From an uncultured Duncaniella sp. (lineage in GTDB: Bacteria > Bacteroidota > Bacteroidia > Bacteroidales > Muribaculaceae): a stretch of DNA of 64,000 nt. Both the position numbers and the translations under genes were made by a program. Positions 16,512 through 25,082 of the stretch are shown one piece after another (within the stretch, counting starts at the first letter, position 1; every line of letters starts with the position of its first letter). The notes beneath the pieces were generated by a model. It was not told the origin of the DNA and ran no database searches. It saw nothing but the letters and a program-made list of their open reading frames with translations. The stretch is taken from positions 1 through 64,000 of the forward strand of contig CAJTMH010000004.1 of NCBI GenBank assembly GCA_910577255.1, given 5' to 3'.

Positions 16512-16636
16512 TGGTTTCTCGAATGTTTTGGTTAGAGTAGCAATGTTTCAATAGGCAGATTGTGTTAAGGTTCTTAAATTGGTTAAATTTTATTAAATTA
16601 AGATTGGTCATACAATAAACCACTGTTTATCTGATG

Positions 16637-16668
16637 CAAAATTACCACATTTTCATTGCATCTGCAAT
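16637..16668 (-). promoter_or_regulatory. Promoter of the sigma factor gene
   Basis: Minus strand: ATTG (16665-16668), a 20-nt spacer and TAATTTTG (16637-16644). The -33 box has one mismatch to TTTG. Confidence 0.65.
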
Positions 16669-16739
16669 AACATTGACATTATTTAACCCATCTTTCACAC
16701 TTACCCACACAATAAACCTATCGACCACCACTCTACCCA

Positions 16740-17372
16740 TCACCGGCGACGGTTGGGCTTGCGTGCCTCACGTCGGCGTTGCTGCTCCGCCTGACGGCGC
16801 TGCCGACGGTTCAACACCGGGTAATCGAAGAAGTTCTCCCTGCGGATAGACCAGTCCGCCATCCCTGCCATATCGGCCGCGGTCTCGTCCTGAGAGTCTG
16901 TGGCCGCCACTGTTGGTTGCGATGGCTCCGCCACCTCCCCTTCCGGCTGCACATGCGCCTCCGCCACAAACTTTTCTGCCGGATCCAATGCGCCTTCTGC
17001 CTCAGCCTCATGGGCAGGTCCAATGACCGGATCCGGCTGAGCCTCACGCGGCATCACCACATCATAAAGTTCCTTACGGTTACGGCGGCGCGCACGTTCC
17101 GAACGCATCATCGCGCGGTCCACCTCCGGCAGGAGCAGAGTCAACGCCATCTTCACCATTGGACGCAGCTCATCCCACCCCACCATACGGCAACGCAGAT
17201 AGAGGTCGAGACATTCCAAGGCCTCCTCGACGGCATCCTCCTCACCGCATTGGGTCAGAGCCTCACGCAGACGCGATGTAAAATCGGCATAAGCCTTGTC
17301 GGAGACCGCACGTTTATACTTTGAAACCCCTGCGGGGCGCGATGTTTTTGTGGTTGACTTGATGTTTTTCAT
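16740..17372 (-). CDS. Hypothetical protein with basic C-terminus, 210 aa
   Basis: I do not recognise this protein. It starts with a basic, Ser/Thr-rich segment (MKNIKSTTKTSRPAGVSKYK), followed by a predicted helical domain (about 25-105) rich in Arg, Leu and Glu. A long acidic, Pro/Ala-rich low-complexity linker (about 110-175) follows, and the end is strongly basic and Arg-rich (NRRQRRQAEQQRRREAR). No signal peptide or membrane segment. The tail suggests nucleic-acid or ribosome contact, which is inference only. Coding status is supported by codon pattern, a -7 element 23 nt upstream and lack of a better frame. Confidence 0.65.
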   Translation of the reverse strand: MKNIKSTTKTSRPAGVSKYKRAVSDKAYADFTSRLREALTQCGEEDAVEEALECLDLYLRCRMVGWDELRPMVKMALTLLLPEVDRAMMRSERARRRNRKELYDVVMPREAQPDPVIGPAHEAEAEGALDPAEKFVAEAHVQPEGEVAEPSQPTVAATDSQDETAADMAGMADWSIRRENFFDYPVLNRRQRRQAEQQRRREARKPNRRR

Positions 17373-17394
17373 AGTTCGCTGATACTTTTTTCTG

Positions 17395-17402
17395 CAAAGT
17401 TA
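17395..17402 (-). promoter_or_regulatory. Candidate -7 element for the 210-aa protein gene
   Basis: TAACTTTG on the minus strand, 22 nt upstream of the start codon. No clear -33 box at the ideal spacing. Confidence 0.4.
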
Positions 17403-17445
17403 CAGCGATGACACCCCCTGAAAGGTGCGATAATGTCGCGAAGGC

Positions 17446-17482
17446 TCAAAAAAAAAATCAGACCACTCTCACGAGTAGTCTG
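17446..17482 (-). terminator. Terminator after the M3 peptidase
   Basis: A 10-bp stem (17459-17468 with 17473-17482, one wobble) followed on the minus strand by a run of about eleven U residues (A run 17447-17457). The region between it and the peptidase stop, 17483-17651, is AT-rich with no gene. Confidence 0.88.
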
Positions 17483-17651
17483 ACCGTAACCTATGATTCA
17501 CTTATTATTATTTTTTCGTGAATGAAAGGATGGATGTCTTTGTTAATTTATCCTTTTTTAATGTTCGTGACAAAGGTAGAGATTTTTCGCTTAATAATGT
17601 CTACCTTTGGTCAACATTTTTATCAATTATAGCATATTTTAACATTTTCTA

Positions 17652-19829
17652 TTACTTTCCACCCTGAGTTTTCAGCTCACCACCTTTGGCCGATTCGGCA
17701 GCAGGGGCAAGACCGCGGTTGCGCAGGAGAGCGTCAACCGAAGGTTCGTGGCCGCGGAAACGCACATAGAGCTCCATGGGATCCTCGCTGCCACCCTTCT
17801 CAAGCACATTCTCCTTGAATGAACGCGCTGTGGCAGGGTCAAACACACCCTTCTCAGAGAAGAGCTCGAAACCGTCAGTGTCAAGCACCTCGGCCCAAAG
17901 ATAAGTATAGTAACCCGAAGCATAACCGTCGCTTCCGAAGATATGCTTGAAGTAGGGCGAACGGTAGCGGTAAGCGATGAGCTCGGGCATGTTGAGCTTC
18001 TGAGCCACCTGCTTCTCGAAGAGGTCCACATCGATTTCTTCATCGTCGGCGGGATTCAGACGGCCCCATTCGAGGTCGAGGAGCGATGCACCGGCAAGCT
18101 CGGTGGTCATGAAGCCCTGGTTGTGGGTCGAGGCTGCCTGGAGCTTATTGATGAGTGATTCGGGAATCACCTCACCTGTCTTGTAATGGAATGCGAAATC
18201 CTTGAGGAGCTCAGGTTCCATGGCCCAATGCTCGGTGATCTGCGAAGGGAGCTCAACGAAATCGCGGTCGACATTTGTACCTGCCTGGCTGCGGAGCTCG
18301 GCGCGGGTGAGCATGCCGTGGAGGCCATGACCGAATTCGTGGAACATTGTCTCAACCTCATCGATGGTGAGGAGCGCCGGAGTGTCGGCAGTAGGACGGG
18401 TGAAGTTACCCACATTGTAGACAATGGGGCGACCTGATTTACCGTCAGGATCGGTGAAAGCACCCTTGAACTCGCTCATCCATGCGCCCTGACGCTTTGA
18501 AGCGCGGGGGAAATAGTCGGTCATGAACACAGCCACATGGTTGCCTTCGAGGTCCTTCACGTCATATACTGTCACCTCGGGGTTATACTTGGGAGCGTCG
18601 GGCATTTCAGTGAATGTCACGCCATAGAGACGCTCGGCCAGGGTGAAGATACCCTTGCGCACATTGTCGAGCGAGAAATATGCGCTCACCTCATTCTCGT
18701 CGAGGTCAAATTTCTGCTGACGCACCTTCTCCGAGTAGTAGTAATAATCCCAGGGTGCAATCTCGAAATTGTCGCCGGCAGCATTGACATAAGCCTGCAT
18801 CTCAGCCACCTCGTCCTTGACGCGGGCAGTGGCAGGTTCCCATATCTTCATGAGCAGGTCGGTGGCAGCCTGAGGGGTCTTGGCCATTACATTGTCGGTC
18901 ATATATGATGCGAAATCGGGGAAACCGAGCAGATGGGCCTTCTTGGCGCGGGCCTTAACGATGTTGCCGATGACGGGGCGGTTGTCATAGGGGGCTACCG
19001 ACGCGAGGTTCATATATCCCTCATACATGCGGCGGCGCAGGTCGCGGTTGTCGGCATACTTGAGCACCGGCAGACGGCTCGGTGCGTGGAGAGTGAACGC
19101 CCACTTGCCCTCCTTACCACGCGAAGCTGCTTCCGTGGCAGCTGTGGCCACGATTCCGGCAGGAAGGCCGGCAAGTTCAGCCTCGTTGTCAACCACGATT
19201 TCAAACGCGTTGGTGGCGGCGAGCAGGTTCTTGTTGAATGTGAGATGAAGGTCGGTAAGCTCCTTGTTGAGAGCCTTGAGCTGCTCCTTGCCTGCGGCGT
19301 CGAGGAGGGCACCGTTGCGGGTGAAACTCTTGTAGGACAGCTCCACGGCACGTTTCTGAGGACCGGTGAGACCGAGGTTATCGCGGTTGTCATAGAGCTG
19401 CTTCACGCGGGCGAAGAGCTTGTCATTCATCGAGATTTCGTCAGAGGCAGCCGAAACCATCGGGTAAGCCTTCTCGGAGATGGCCTGCATCTGGGCATTG
19501 TTGTCGGTCTCGTCGAGCGAAGAGAACACCAGCATCACACGCTGCAGCAGCTCGCCCGATTTCTCCATGGCGAGGATAGTGTTCTCAAACGTCGGAGCCT
19601 CCTTTGAGTCGGCTATGGCCTGGATCTCCTGGCGCTGGATCTCTATCCCCTTCTCGAGGGCAGGGAGATAGTCCTCGTAGCGGATTTTGTCAAACGGAGG
19701 AATCTCGTAAGGGGTGTCATAAGGCACCATAAACGGATTCTGTCTTTCCTGTGCATTCATGGGCGAAGAAAGGGTTAATGTGGCCGGAAGGAGCATTGCT
19801 CCAAGAGCGGCGGATAATAGTTTATTCAT
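17652..19829 (-). CDS. M3 family zinc metallopeptidase (oligopeptidase/dipeptidyl carboxypeptidase type)
   Basis: A thimet-oligopeptidase-family enzyme of 725 residues that cleaves short peptides. A signal peptide (about 1-26, ending MNAQ) directs it to the periplasm, unlike cytoplasmic Dcp of enterobacteria. The zinc site is FHEFGH with HEFGH at residues 497-501, followed by the downstream Glu in the GA-SLLDLEW region. N-terminal text NPFMVPYDTPYEIPPFDKI is typical of Bacteroidales M3 enzymes. It closes a minus-strand group with the EEP-family gene 33 bp upstream and the two rhomboid genes before that. Confidence 0.93.
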   Translation of the reverse strand: MNKLLSAALGAMLLPATLTLSSPMNAQERQNPFMVPYDTPYEIPPFDKIRYEDYLPALEKGIEIQRQEIQAIADSKEAPTFENTILAMEKSGELLQRVMLVFSSLDETDNNAQMQAISEKAYPMVSAASDEISMNDKLFARVKQLYDNRDNLGLTGPQKRAVELSYKSFTRNGALLDAAGKEQLKALNKELTDLHLTFNKNLLAATNAFEIVVDNEAELAGLPAGIVATAATEAASRGKEGKWAFTLHAPSRLPVLKYADNRDLRRRMYEGYMNLASVAPYDNRPVIGNIVKARAKKAHLLGFPDFASYMTDNVMAKTPQAATDLLMKIWEPATARVKDEVAEMQAYVNAAGDNFEIAPWDYYYYSEKVRQQKFDLDENEVSAYFSLDNVRKGIFTLAERLYGVTFTEMPDAPKYNPEVTVYDVKDLEGNHVAVFMTDYFPRASKRQGAWMSEFKGAFTDPDGKSGRPIVYNVGNFTRPTADTPALLTIDEVETMFHEFGHGLHGMLTRAELRSQAGTNVDRDFVELPSQITEHWAMEPELLKDFAFHYKTGEVIPESLINKLQAASTHNQGFMTTELAGASLLDLEWGRLNPADDEEIDVDLFEKQVAQKLNMPELIAYRYRSPYFKHIFGSDGYASGYYTYLWAEVLDTDGFELFSEKGVFDPATARSFKENVLEKGGSEDPMELYVRFRGHEPSVDALLRNRGLAPAAESAKGGELKTQGGK

Positions 19830-19862
19830 AAGGATGAAACTCTAAAAAATTGGTTTATCATT

Positions 19863-21038
19863 CTATTCATTCTGGGGAGGGGCATCCTCGCGTGGCTTCG
19901 GGGTGTCCATCACGAAGGTGGTGAGGAGCGGATAATGGTCGCTCGCAGGACAATCGCCCCTGATTATGTCGACCGAATGGAAATTGCCTCTGTAGAGCAC
20001 CTGGTCGATGTGGAAATAGAAGCGGTTGCCGTGATATGTGATGGTGGGGCCGAATGCGCTCTCGGCATATGCGTCGGTCATGTCGTCGCCCATCACCGTG
20101 CGCACGGCATAGCAGTCCTGGATGTCGTTGAAGTCACCGGCCACTATGCAGTTGCCACCGATGGAGTCGATGCACTGGCGCAGCACCCTGGCCTGCTTGG
20201 CCCGCTCCCGGAAAGCATCGGTGAGCTTGCCTATGAGGCGCGTCTTCACCTCCTCAAACTCTTTGGCAAATTCCTTGTGGGTAGGCGGATTGTCGTAGAG
20301 GCGCATATAAATCTCCTTATCCTCGGCTGTGAGCCCTATCGACTGGAGGTGGACGTTGAAAAGATACACCGTGTCACCCATGATGTCAATGCGGAAACAG
20401 GCCATGCGCCAAGCCATTTCGGGAGTGATGTCGAGTTTGATATGCTCGATGGGATACTTGGAGAGGACACCGAGCTGCTTACCGGCGTTGAGGTAGCCGT
20501 ATGGGTAGCGAGAGTGTATCTCATACATCTGCTCGGGGGTCACTTTCCAGGGGTCCTCCGGAATCACCACGTCCATCTCCTGAAGATTGAGAATATCGGC
20601 GTCGGTCGACAGGATATAATCGAGGGTGGCGTTGCGCTCAAGGCCCTCCACCTTTCCGCGGAAGTCCCAGAGGTGAAGCACGTTATAAGTGAGCAAGGTG
20701 AAACTCCGCTCCTTCTCCTCGGGCGTGAGTTCGTGGCGTGGGAAATTGAGCGGCGAGTATGAGAGGAGGGGCGGCAGCGACACCAGCCAACCGAGAATGA
20801 TGACCGGGATGAGGCGCTGCCAGAAAAAGATGTCGATAAGGAGACACAACGCGCCTGCCATGAGCAGGAGCGGAAGAGTCATGGCCACGAGAGCGGCAAC
20901 GACACAGACCTCCGGGTCAAACATCCCCCCATAGGCCGAGAACACCGTCATCATCGCCACGAGGACGTTGATGGCTACAGCCGGGGCTCTGAACACAGCC
21001 CTGATGGGTGCACGGCGGGGTTTTACTTTATCTGTCAT
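19863..21038 (-). CDS. Membrane-anchored endonuclease/exonuclease/phosphatase family protein
   Basis: A 391-residue protein with an N-terminal membrane part (three hydrophobic segments within about residues 20-110) and a C-terminal EEP (DNase I-like) domain. The metal and catalytic motifs are present: ILNLQEMD (Glu), VAGDFNDIQD (Asp/Asn) and CPASDHYPLLTTF (Asp-His pair). The substrate could be a nucleic acid, a phospholipid or another phosphodiester; the fold does not decide. The catalytic domain probably faces the periplasm. It lies 75 bp downstream of the second rhomboid gene and 33 bp before the M3 peptidase. Confidence 0.88.
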   Translation of the reverse strand: MTDKVKPRRAPIRAVFRAPAVAINVLVAMMTVFSAYGGMFDPEVCVVAALVAMTLPLLLMAGALCLLIDIFFWQRLIPVIILGWLVSLPPLLSYSPLNFPRHELTPEEKERSFTLLTYNVLHLWDFRGKVEGLERNATLDYILSTDADILNLQEMDVVIPEDPWKVTPEQMYEIHSRYPYGYLNAGKQLGVLSKYPIEHIKLDITPEMAWRMACFRIDIMGDTVYLFNVHLQSIGLTAEDKEIYMRLYDNPPTHKEFAKEFEEVKTRLIGKLTDAFRERAKQARVLRQCIDSIGGNCIVAGDFNDIQDCYAVRTVMGDDMTDAYAESAFGPTITYHGNRFYFHIDQVLYRGNFHSVDIIRGDCPASDHYPLLTTFVMDTPKPREDAPPQNE

Positions 21039-21113
21039 AGGTCAATGATATGAACTTGTCACACATAGGATATGGAAATCCGGTAAGTACAAACGTGCAG
21101 GTGAAGAGGGGCA

Positions 21114-22037
21114 CTACTTCATGCGCCGGCTCACGTCAAAGAGGCGTTTCCGCTCCTCGGGAGTGAGCGAGGCATAGCCCGACTTCTTGATTTTATCGAG
21201 GATGGCATCAAGCTCCTCGCGGTCGGCGGGATCGATTGACGGTCCGCCCGAAGCCCCCTGTCCTCCTGGGCGCGGAGGGGGTGGCATGGTTGATTTCCCG
21301 GCCGGACGGCGCGATGGCGCAGAGCCTCGGTGCCAGGTGTTTACAATGGTGTCGATAAGCCGGTTGAAGGGGACGGTTATGTCATGTCCGCGCTTCATGC
21401 GCAGGGCATAGAGCACTCCTGTGAGCACTCCGCCTATATGGGCCATCTCGCCGCCGGCATTGCTGCCCGACACACCGAGAAGCACAAGACCCACGGTGGC
21501 GAGAGCTATCCATTTGAGAGCCACAGGGCCTATCAGCACCAGGTGCATCCTGAAATCAGGCATAAGGATGGCGGTGGCGGTCACTATGGCCATCACACTT
21601 GCCGACGAGCCGATAAGCCAGCCCGAGGCATGATGGAACATGGGGAAAGAGTTGTAGAAAAGCAGGAACAGCACAGCTCCGCCGAGACCTCCGTAGATGT
21701 AAAGGGCGAGCATCTGACGCGGTGTCGACACCATGCGGAACAGAGTGCCGAACCAGTAGAACCACAGCATGTTGAAAAGGATGTGGAGCACGTCGTACTG
21801 CGCGAACATGTAGCTCAGAACCGTCCACGGCCTGGTGGCGAGCGTGGGGAGCGAGCTGGGGAGCTGCACCCACTTCATCACAGTGTTGATGAAGTCGACA
21901 TCACCGCCAAACATGCACACTATGGCTATTAGCCTCAGCACCACGAAGACACCGATGTTGACCCAGATGATCTTCATCAGCATCGTGGCCGATGTGAAGC
22001 CCCGCCGCATCTGATCAATAACCCCCGAATCCGCCAT
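21114..22037 (-). CDS. Rhomboid family intramembrane serine protease (second of pair)
   Basis: A 307-residue rhomboid with six predicted helices in residues 25-210 and a cytosolic C-terminal tail. The nucleophile is Ser145 in LIGSSASVMA (the GxS motif) and the partner is His200 in GEMAHIGG; the loop-1 region and the helix-2 HILFNMLWFYW segment (His-Asn pair) are also present. The tail is Pro/Gly-rich around 240-275, then has a short helical domain (DREELDAILDKIKKSGYASL, TPEERKRLFDVSRRMK) seen at the end of many Bacteroidetes rhomboids. Its start overlaps the end of the first rhomboid gene by 23 nt, pointing to translational coupling. Confidence 0.93.
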   Translation of the reverse strand: MADSGVIDQMRRGFTSATMLMKIIWVNIGVFVVLRLIAIVCMFGGDVDFINTVMKWVQLPSSLPTLATRPWTVLSYMFAQYDVLHILFNMLWFYWFGTLFRMVSTPRQMLALYIYGGLGGAVLFLLFYNSFPMFHHASGWLIGSSASVMAIVTATAILMPDFRMHLVLIGPVALKWIALATVGLVLLGVSGSNAGGEMAHIGGVLTGVLYALRMKRGHDITVPFNRLIDTIVNTWHRGSAPSRRPAGKSTMPPPPRPGGQGASGGPSIDPADREELDAILDKIKKSGYASLTPEERKRLFDVSRRMK

Positions 22038-22776
22038 GGAATGTCCCTTTTTTCTTCCAGTAAAGGATGATGAAGAATCCGAATATCATGCCTCCGAGGT
22101 GGGCGAAATGGGCCACACCATCGCTGCGCCCCATCGATTCGCTCATACCGATAAGCAGCTCGATGGCACCCATGCCGAGCACCATCCACTTGGCCTTGAT
22201 GGGGATGGGGATGAAGAATAGATAGAGAGGGGCGTTGGGGAAGAGCATGCCGAAAGCCAGAAGCACACCGTAGATTGCACCCGAGGCGCCTATGGTGATG
22301 AAGAAATTGAGGTTCTGGCTAAGCCAAGGTGTATCCTTGAGGCCGTTGAGCACCTCGCGGGCCTGTGGGAAATCAAGATTGTTGCCGGTGGCCAACAGGC
22401 GCACGAAAGTGTCCTCCCAGGTCAGGGCCCACACAAGTTCCTGCACAAGGGCAGCGCCGATGCCGCACGAGATGTAGTAGAACAGGAAGCGGGCACTCCC
22501 GAGGGCGCGCTCGAGGGTCATGCCGAACATCCACAGGGAGAACATATTGAAGAATATGTGGGCGGCCCCACCGGTGGAGTGCATGAACATGTAGGTGAAC
22601 AGCTGGGCGAAATTAAAGTCGGAAGCCTTGAAATAGTGGAGGCCGCCATAGGTCTCCAGCTCCACCCCTATCTTGCCCGGCAACACGAACATAGCGAGCC
22701 AGACTATCAGGTTGATGATAATCAGATTTTTCGTCACCGGAGGGATGTGGCTTAAAAACGAGCCTTGTGTCTGCAT
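22015..22776 (-). CDS. Rhomboid family intramembrane serine protease (first of pair)
   Basis: A 253-residue rhomboid protease, membrane domain only. The catalytic dyad is Ser165 in TIGASGAIYG and His226 in AHFAHLGG; the HIFFNMFSLWMFG segment in helix 2 supplies the conserved His and Asn near the active site. It cleaves unknown membrane proteins within or near the bilayer. It heads the minus-strand group rhomboid-rhomboid-EEP-M3. A -7 element (TAACTTTG on the minus strand) at 22825-22832 predicts a leader of about 44 nt. Confidence 0.94.
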   Translation of the reverse strand: MQTQGSFLSHIPPVTKNLIIINLIVWLAMFVLPGKIGVELETYGGLHYFKASDFNFAQLFTYMFMHSTGGAAHIFFNMFSLWMFGMTLERALGSARFLFYYISCGIGAALVQELVWALTWEDTFVRLLATGNNLDFPQAREVLNGLKDTPWLSQNLNFFITIGASGAIYGVLLAFGMLFPNAPLYLFFIPIPIKAKWMVLGMGAIELLIGMSESMGRSDGVAHFAHLGGMIFGFFIILYWKKKGTFHGGFGGY

Positions 22777-22824
22777 AGTTGGTGAAAAAGTGAGTTTAAT
22801 CCAAATTTAGGGAATATAGAACTG

Positions 22825-22832
22825 CAAAGTTA
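22825..22832 (-). promoter_or_regulatory. Candidate -7 element for the rhomboid operon
   Basis: TAACTTTG on the minus strand, 48 nt upstream of the first rhomboid start. A second match, TAAATTTG, lies at 22802-22809. Neither has a clear -33 box. Confidence 0.4.
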
Positions 22833-22956
22833 CAAAAATCCCACGCTTATCATGGCCCACTTCCTTATAATTAATGTGAAAACACCGTTTTTGTGGCAAA
22901 ATGCGAGCACCAAACCACCTTTTAACACTAATTAACCGAAAATTCTCGTCAAAATA

Positions 22957-22988
22957 TTTGGTCAGTCCGCACAAAGTTCCTACCTTTG
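22957..22988 (+). promoter_or_regulatory. Promoter of the initiator tRNA gene
   Basis: TTTG (22957-22960), a 20-nt spacer, and TACCTTTG (22981-22988), an exact fit to the Bacteroidetes consensus, 14 nt before the mature tRNA. Confidence 0.88.
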
Positions 22989-23002
22989 CACCACGAAAAC
23001 AT

Positions 23003-23074
<72 letters not shown>

Positions 23075-23089
23075 CTAAAACCAAATCCA

Positions 23090-23126
23090 CACTCCCTGAG
23101 GCTCACGCCTCGGGGAGTGATTTTTT
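23090..23126 (+). terminator. Terminator after tRNA-fMet
   Basis: A 13-bp stem with a wobble (23090-23102 with 23107-23119, loop TCAC) followed by six T residues. Confidence 0.9.
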
Positions 23127-23219
23127 ATATCTGCCCCCCTCCACCTGCCTGAAACCAAGGCGCAGCCCCACACGTTTACCTATAGCGACGCATCTCAAAA
23201 ACAAAAAGCACTCCTCATT

Positions 23220-23432
23220 ATGATATATCTGTCAATCAGCCTTTCAGCTATCGGTATACTCCTGCTGCCACTTAGCCGCCTGACCGTCCATTTCATGAGC
23301 CGCCGGCGTTCTCCCGGCAAATGGGCCGACTATGCCTACGCCCGGCACTTCCTCATCATCTGCCGCATCATAGCATTTATCCTCTGCCTCACGGCTTTGG
23401 CCATCATCCTCATAGTGGAGCGCACCCTGTGA
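23220..23432 (+). CDS. Small membrane protein, 70 aa
   Basis: A short ORF with two hydrophobic segments (about 2-24 and 47-66) separated by a basic, Arg-rich loop (SRRRSPGKWADYAYARH). The arrangement predicts a two-helix inner-membrane protein with the loop in the cytoplasm. It lies between the tRNA terminator and a hairpin at 23465-23500. It is not a shadow of another gene, but no homologue is recognised and no promoter was found, so coding status is moderate. Confidence 0.5.
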   Translation: MIYLSISLSAIGILLLPLSRLTVHFMSRRRSPGKWADYAYARHFLIICRIIAFILCLTALAIILIVERTL

Positions 23433-23464
23433 GAGCCGATGGTCATCATTCTACGAAAACGAGC

Positions 23465-23500
23465 CGTCGCCCCGACCGATAATTTCCGGTCGGAGCGACG
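23465..23500 (-). terminator. Hairpin between the 70-aa gene and the efflux operon
   Basis: Outer stem CGTCGC/GCGACG and inner stem CGACCG/CGGTCG around an AT loop. It lies 30 nt past the TolC stop on the minus strand, followed by a short U-containing tail, and could end transcripts from both sides. Confidence 0.6.
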
Positions 23501-23529
23501 ACGTAAAGTGTGTGTATATCTGCAAAGCG

Positions 23530-25014
23530 TCAGTTACGCAATATCTGCTCGAAATCAGCCGTCAGAGGGGTGTCGGCCTGATAATCCCAAAGGGTGAGCG
23601 AACGGAGCTGATAGAAGTAGTACCAGTAATAGTACAGTTCCTCGAAATACTCCTGGCGCGACTCATCCTTCTTCACCTGCGAGTCGTTGAGGTCAAGGGT
23701 GGAGATTTTACCTATGAGATAGGTCTCCACATTGGTTTCATAGCGCTTCTGGGCTATCTCGTCGGCACGGACGGCAATTTTCAACTGTTCCTGCTGGTTG
23801 TTGAAGCGTTCCACAAGGATGAAGATGTCCTGGTTGAAATTCATGGCTTCAAGCCGGAGGTTGCTCTCCACCACTTCGCGGTTGCTCTGAGCCACCTTCA
23901 CCTTACCCCGGCGTTTGCCCCAGTCGAGGATCGGGATGGTGATGCCGATCTCCACCACCTGGTTGTCCTTAAGGTTGCGGTAGGAGCTCCCCACCTCATT
24001 ACCCACACCGGTATATCCCACCTGGGCATAGAGGTTTATCTGCCTCATGTCACCCTTGGCTTTCGCCACCTCATAGTCGGCCTCGAGCTGACGGCGGCGC
24101 AGATTTTTGGCAAACTTATTGTTGGCCAAGGCTTTGTCGAGCGCATCGGCAAAAGTTATGTCTACCAAAGGTATGCTTTCGGGTATCGAAGGTTCGAGCT
24201 CCACATCCTCTCCGTAGTCAAGGAAGGCGCGCAGCCTGAACATGTGGCTCTTCATGTCTGACTCGGCTGAGGTGAGCGTCGAGCGGGCATTGAGCTCGTT
24301 CAGCTCCATCTGCAGCAGGTCGTTCTGGCTTATCTGCCCCATTTCACGCTTCACCTTGGCCACCTCGTGGAGGCGTGTGGCGTTCTCGAGGTTCTGACGC
24401 GCTATCGACACATTCTCCCTGGCCGAGAGGAGGTTGAAGAAGTAGTTGATGGTGGTCATCGCCACCTCCTCGGTGGCACTCAGGAACTGCGCCTTGGCCT
24501 CGGTGTAGCGCACAGGCTCGATCTTGCGGTCCCACTTCACGGTGTTGACACCGAATATTGGCTGATTGAGCGAGATGGCCACCGGAAGCGACATGAAGCG
24601 GTTGTAGGAATTGCCGCTGAACTGGCGCAGATAGTCGAGCGAGGTGTTGAGCGAGAGGGTACCGCCTGTGGCCCAAATGTTCTGCGAGAGCGAGAGGGTG
24701 CCCGAAAGATTCATGTAATTGTTTCGCACGAAGCCAAACTCGCCGTTCTCGTTCTGATAGGAGGAGTATTGCTTATAGTAGCCGGGGATTTTCGCGGAGA
24801 AGGACACCTCGGGGAGGAGCTCGGCACGGAAAGTGCGATACTCCCAGTAGGCCTGGCGCAACTCATTGAGAGCCACGGCGGCACTGACACTCTGACGTCG
24901 GGCGCGGGATATGGCCTCGTCAAGCGAGATGGTGACCGTCTCGGCGGCACACATCACAAGAAAGAGGAGCAGATAGACTATTACGAGCAGGAAACGTTTC
25001 ATATTATTCATCAA
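23530..25014 (-). CDS. TolC-family outer-membrane efflux protein
   Basis: A 494-residue outer-membrane factor: signal peptide (about 1-23, ending CAAE), then two repeats of the long alpha-helical hairpin typical of TolC (for example ISLDEAISRARRQS and, in the second half, VDITFADALDKALANNKFAK), with barrel strands between. It forms the exit duct of a tripartite pump. It is the last gene of the minus-strand efflux operon, 68 bp after the last permease. Typical family length. Confidence 0.92.
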   Translation of the reverse strand: MMNNMKRFLLVIVYLLLFLVMCAAETVTISLDEAISRARRQSVSAAVALNELRQAYWEYRTFRAELLPEVSFSAKIPGYYKQYSSYQNENGEFGFVRNNYMNLSGTLSLSQNIWATGGTLSLNTSLDYLRQFSGNSYNRFMSLPVAISLNQPIFGVNTVKWDRKIEPVRYTEAKAQFLSATEEVAMTTINYFFNLLSARENVSIARQNLENATRLHEVAKVKREMGQISQNDLLQMELNELNARSTLTSAESDMKSHMFRLRAFLDYGEDVELEPSIPESIPLVDITFADALDKALANNKFAKNLRRRQLEADYEVAKAKGDMRQINLYAQVGYTGVGNEVGSSYRNLKDNQVVEIGITIPILDWGKRRGKVKVAQSNREVVESNLRLEAMNFNQDIFILVERFNNQQEQLKIAVRADEIAQKRYETNVETYLIGKISTLDLNDSQVKKDESRQEYFEELYYYWYYFYQLRSLTLWDYQADTPLTADFEQILRN

Positions 25015-25082
25015 GTTGCTTTGCAGTTTTTTCTAATAAAGAGATTCAGTACACACACTATCATGGGAAAAGCAGGGCTGAC

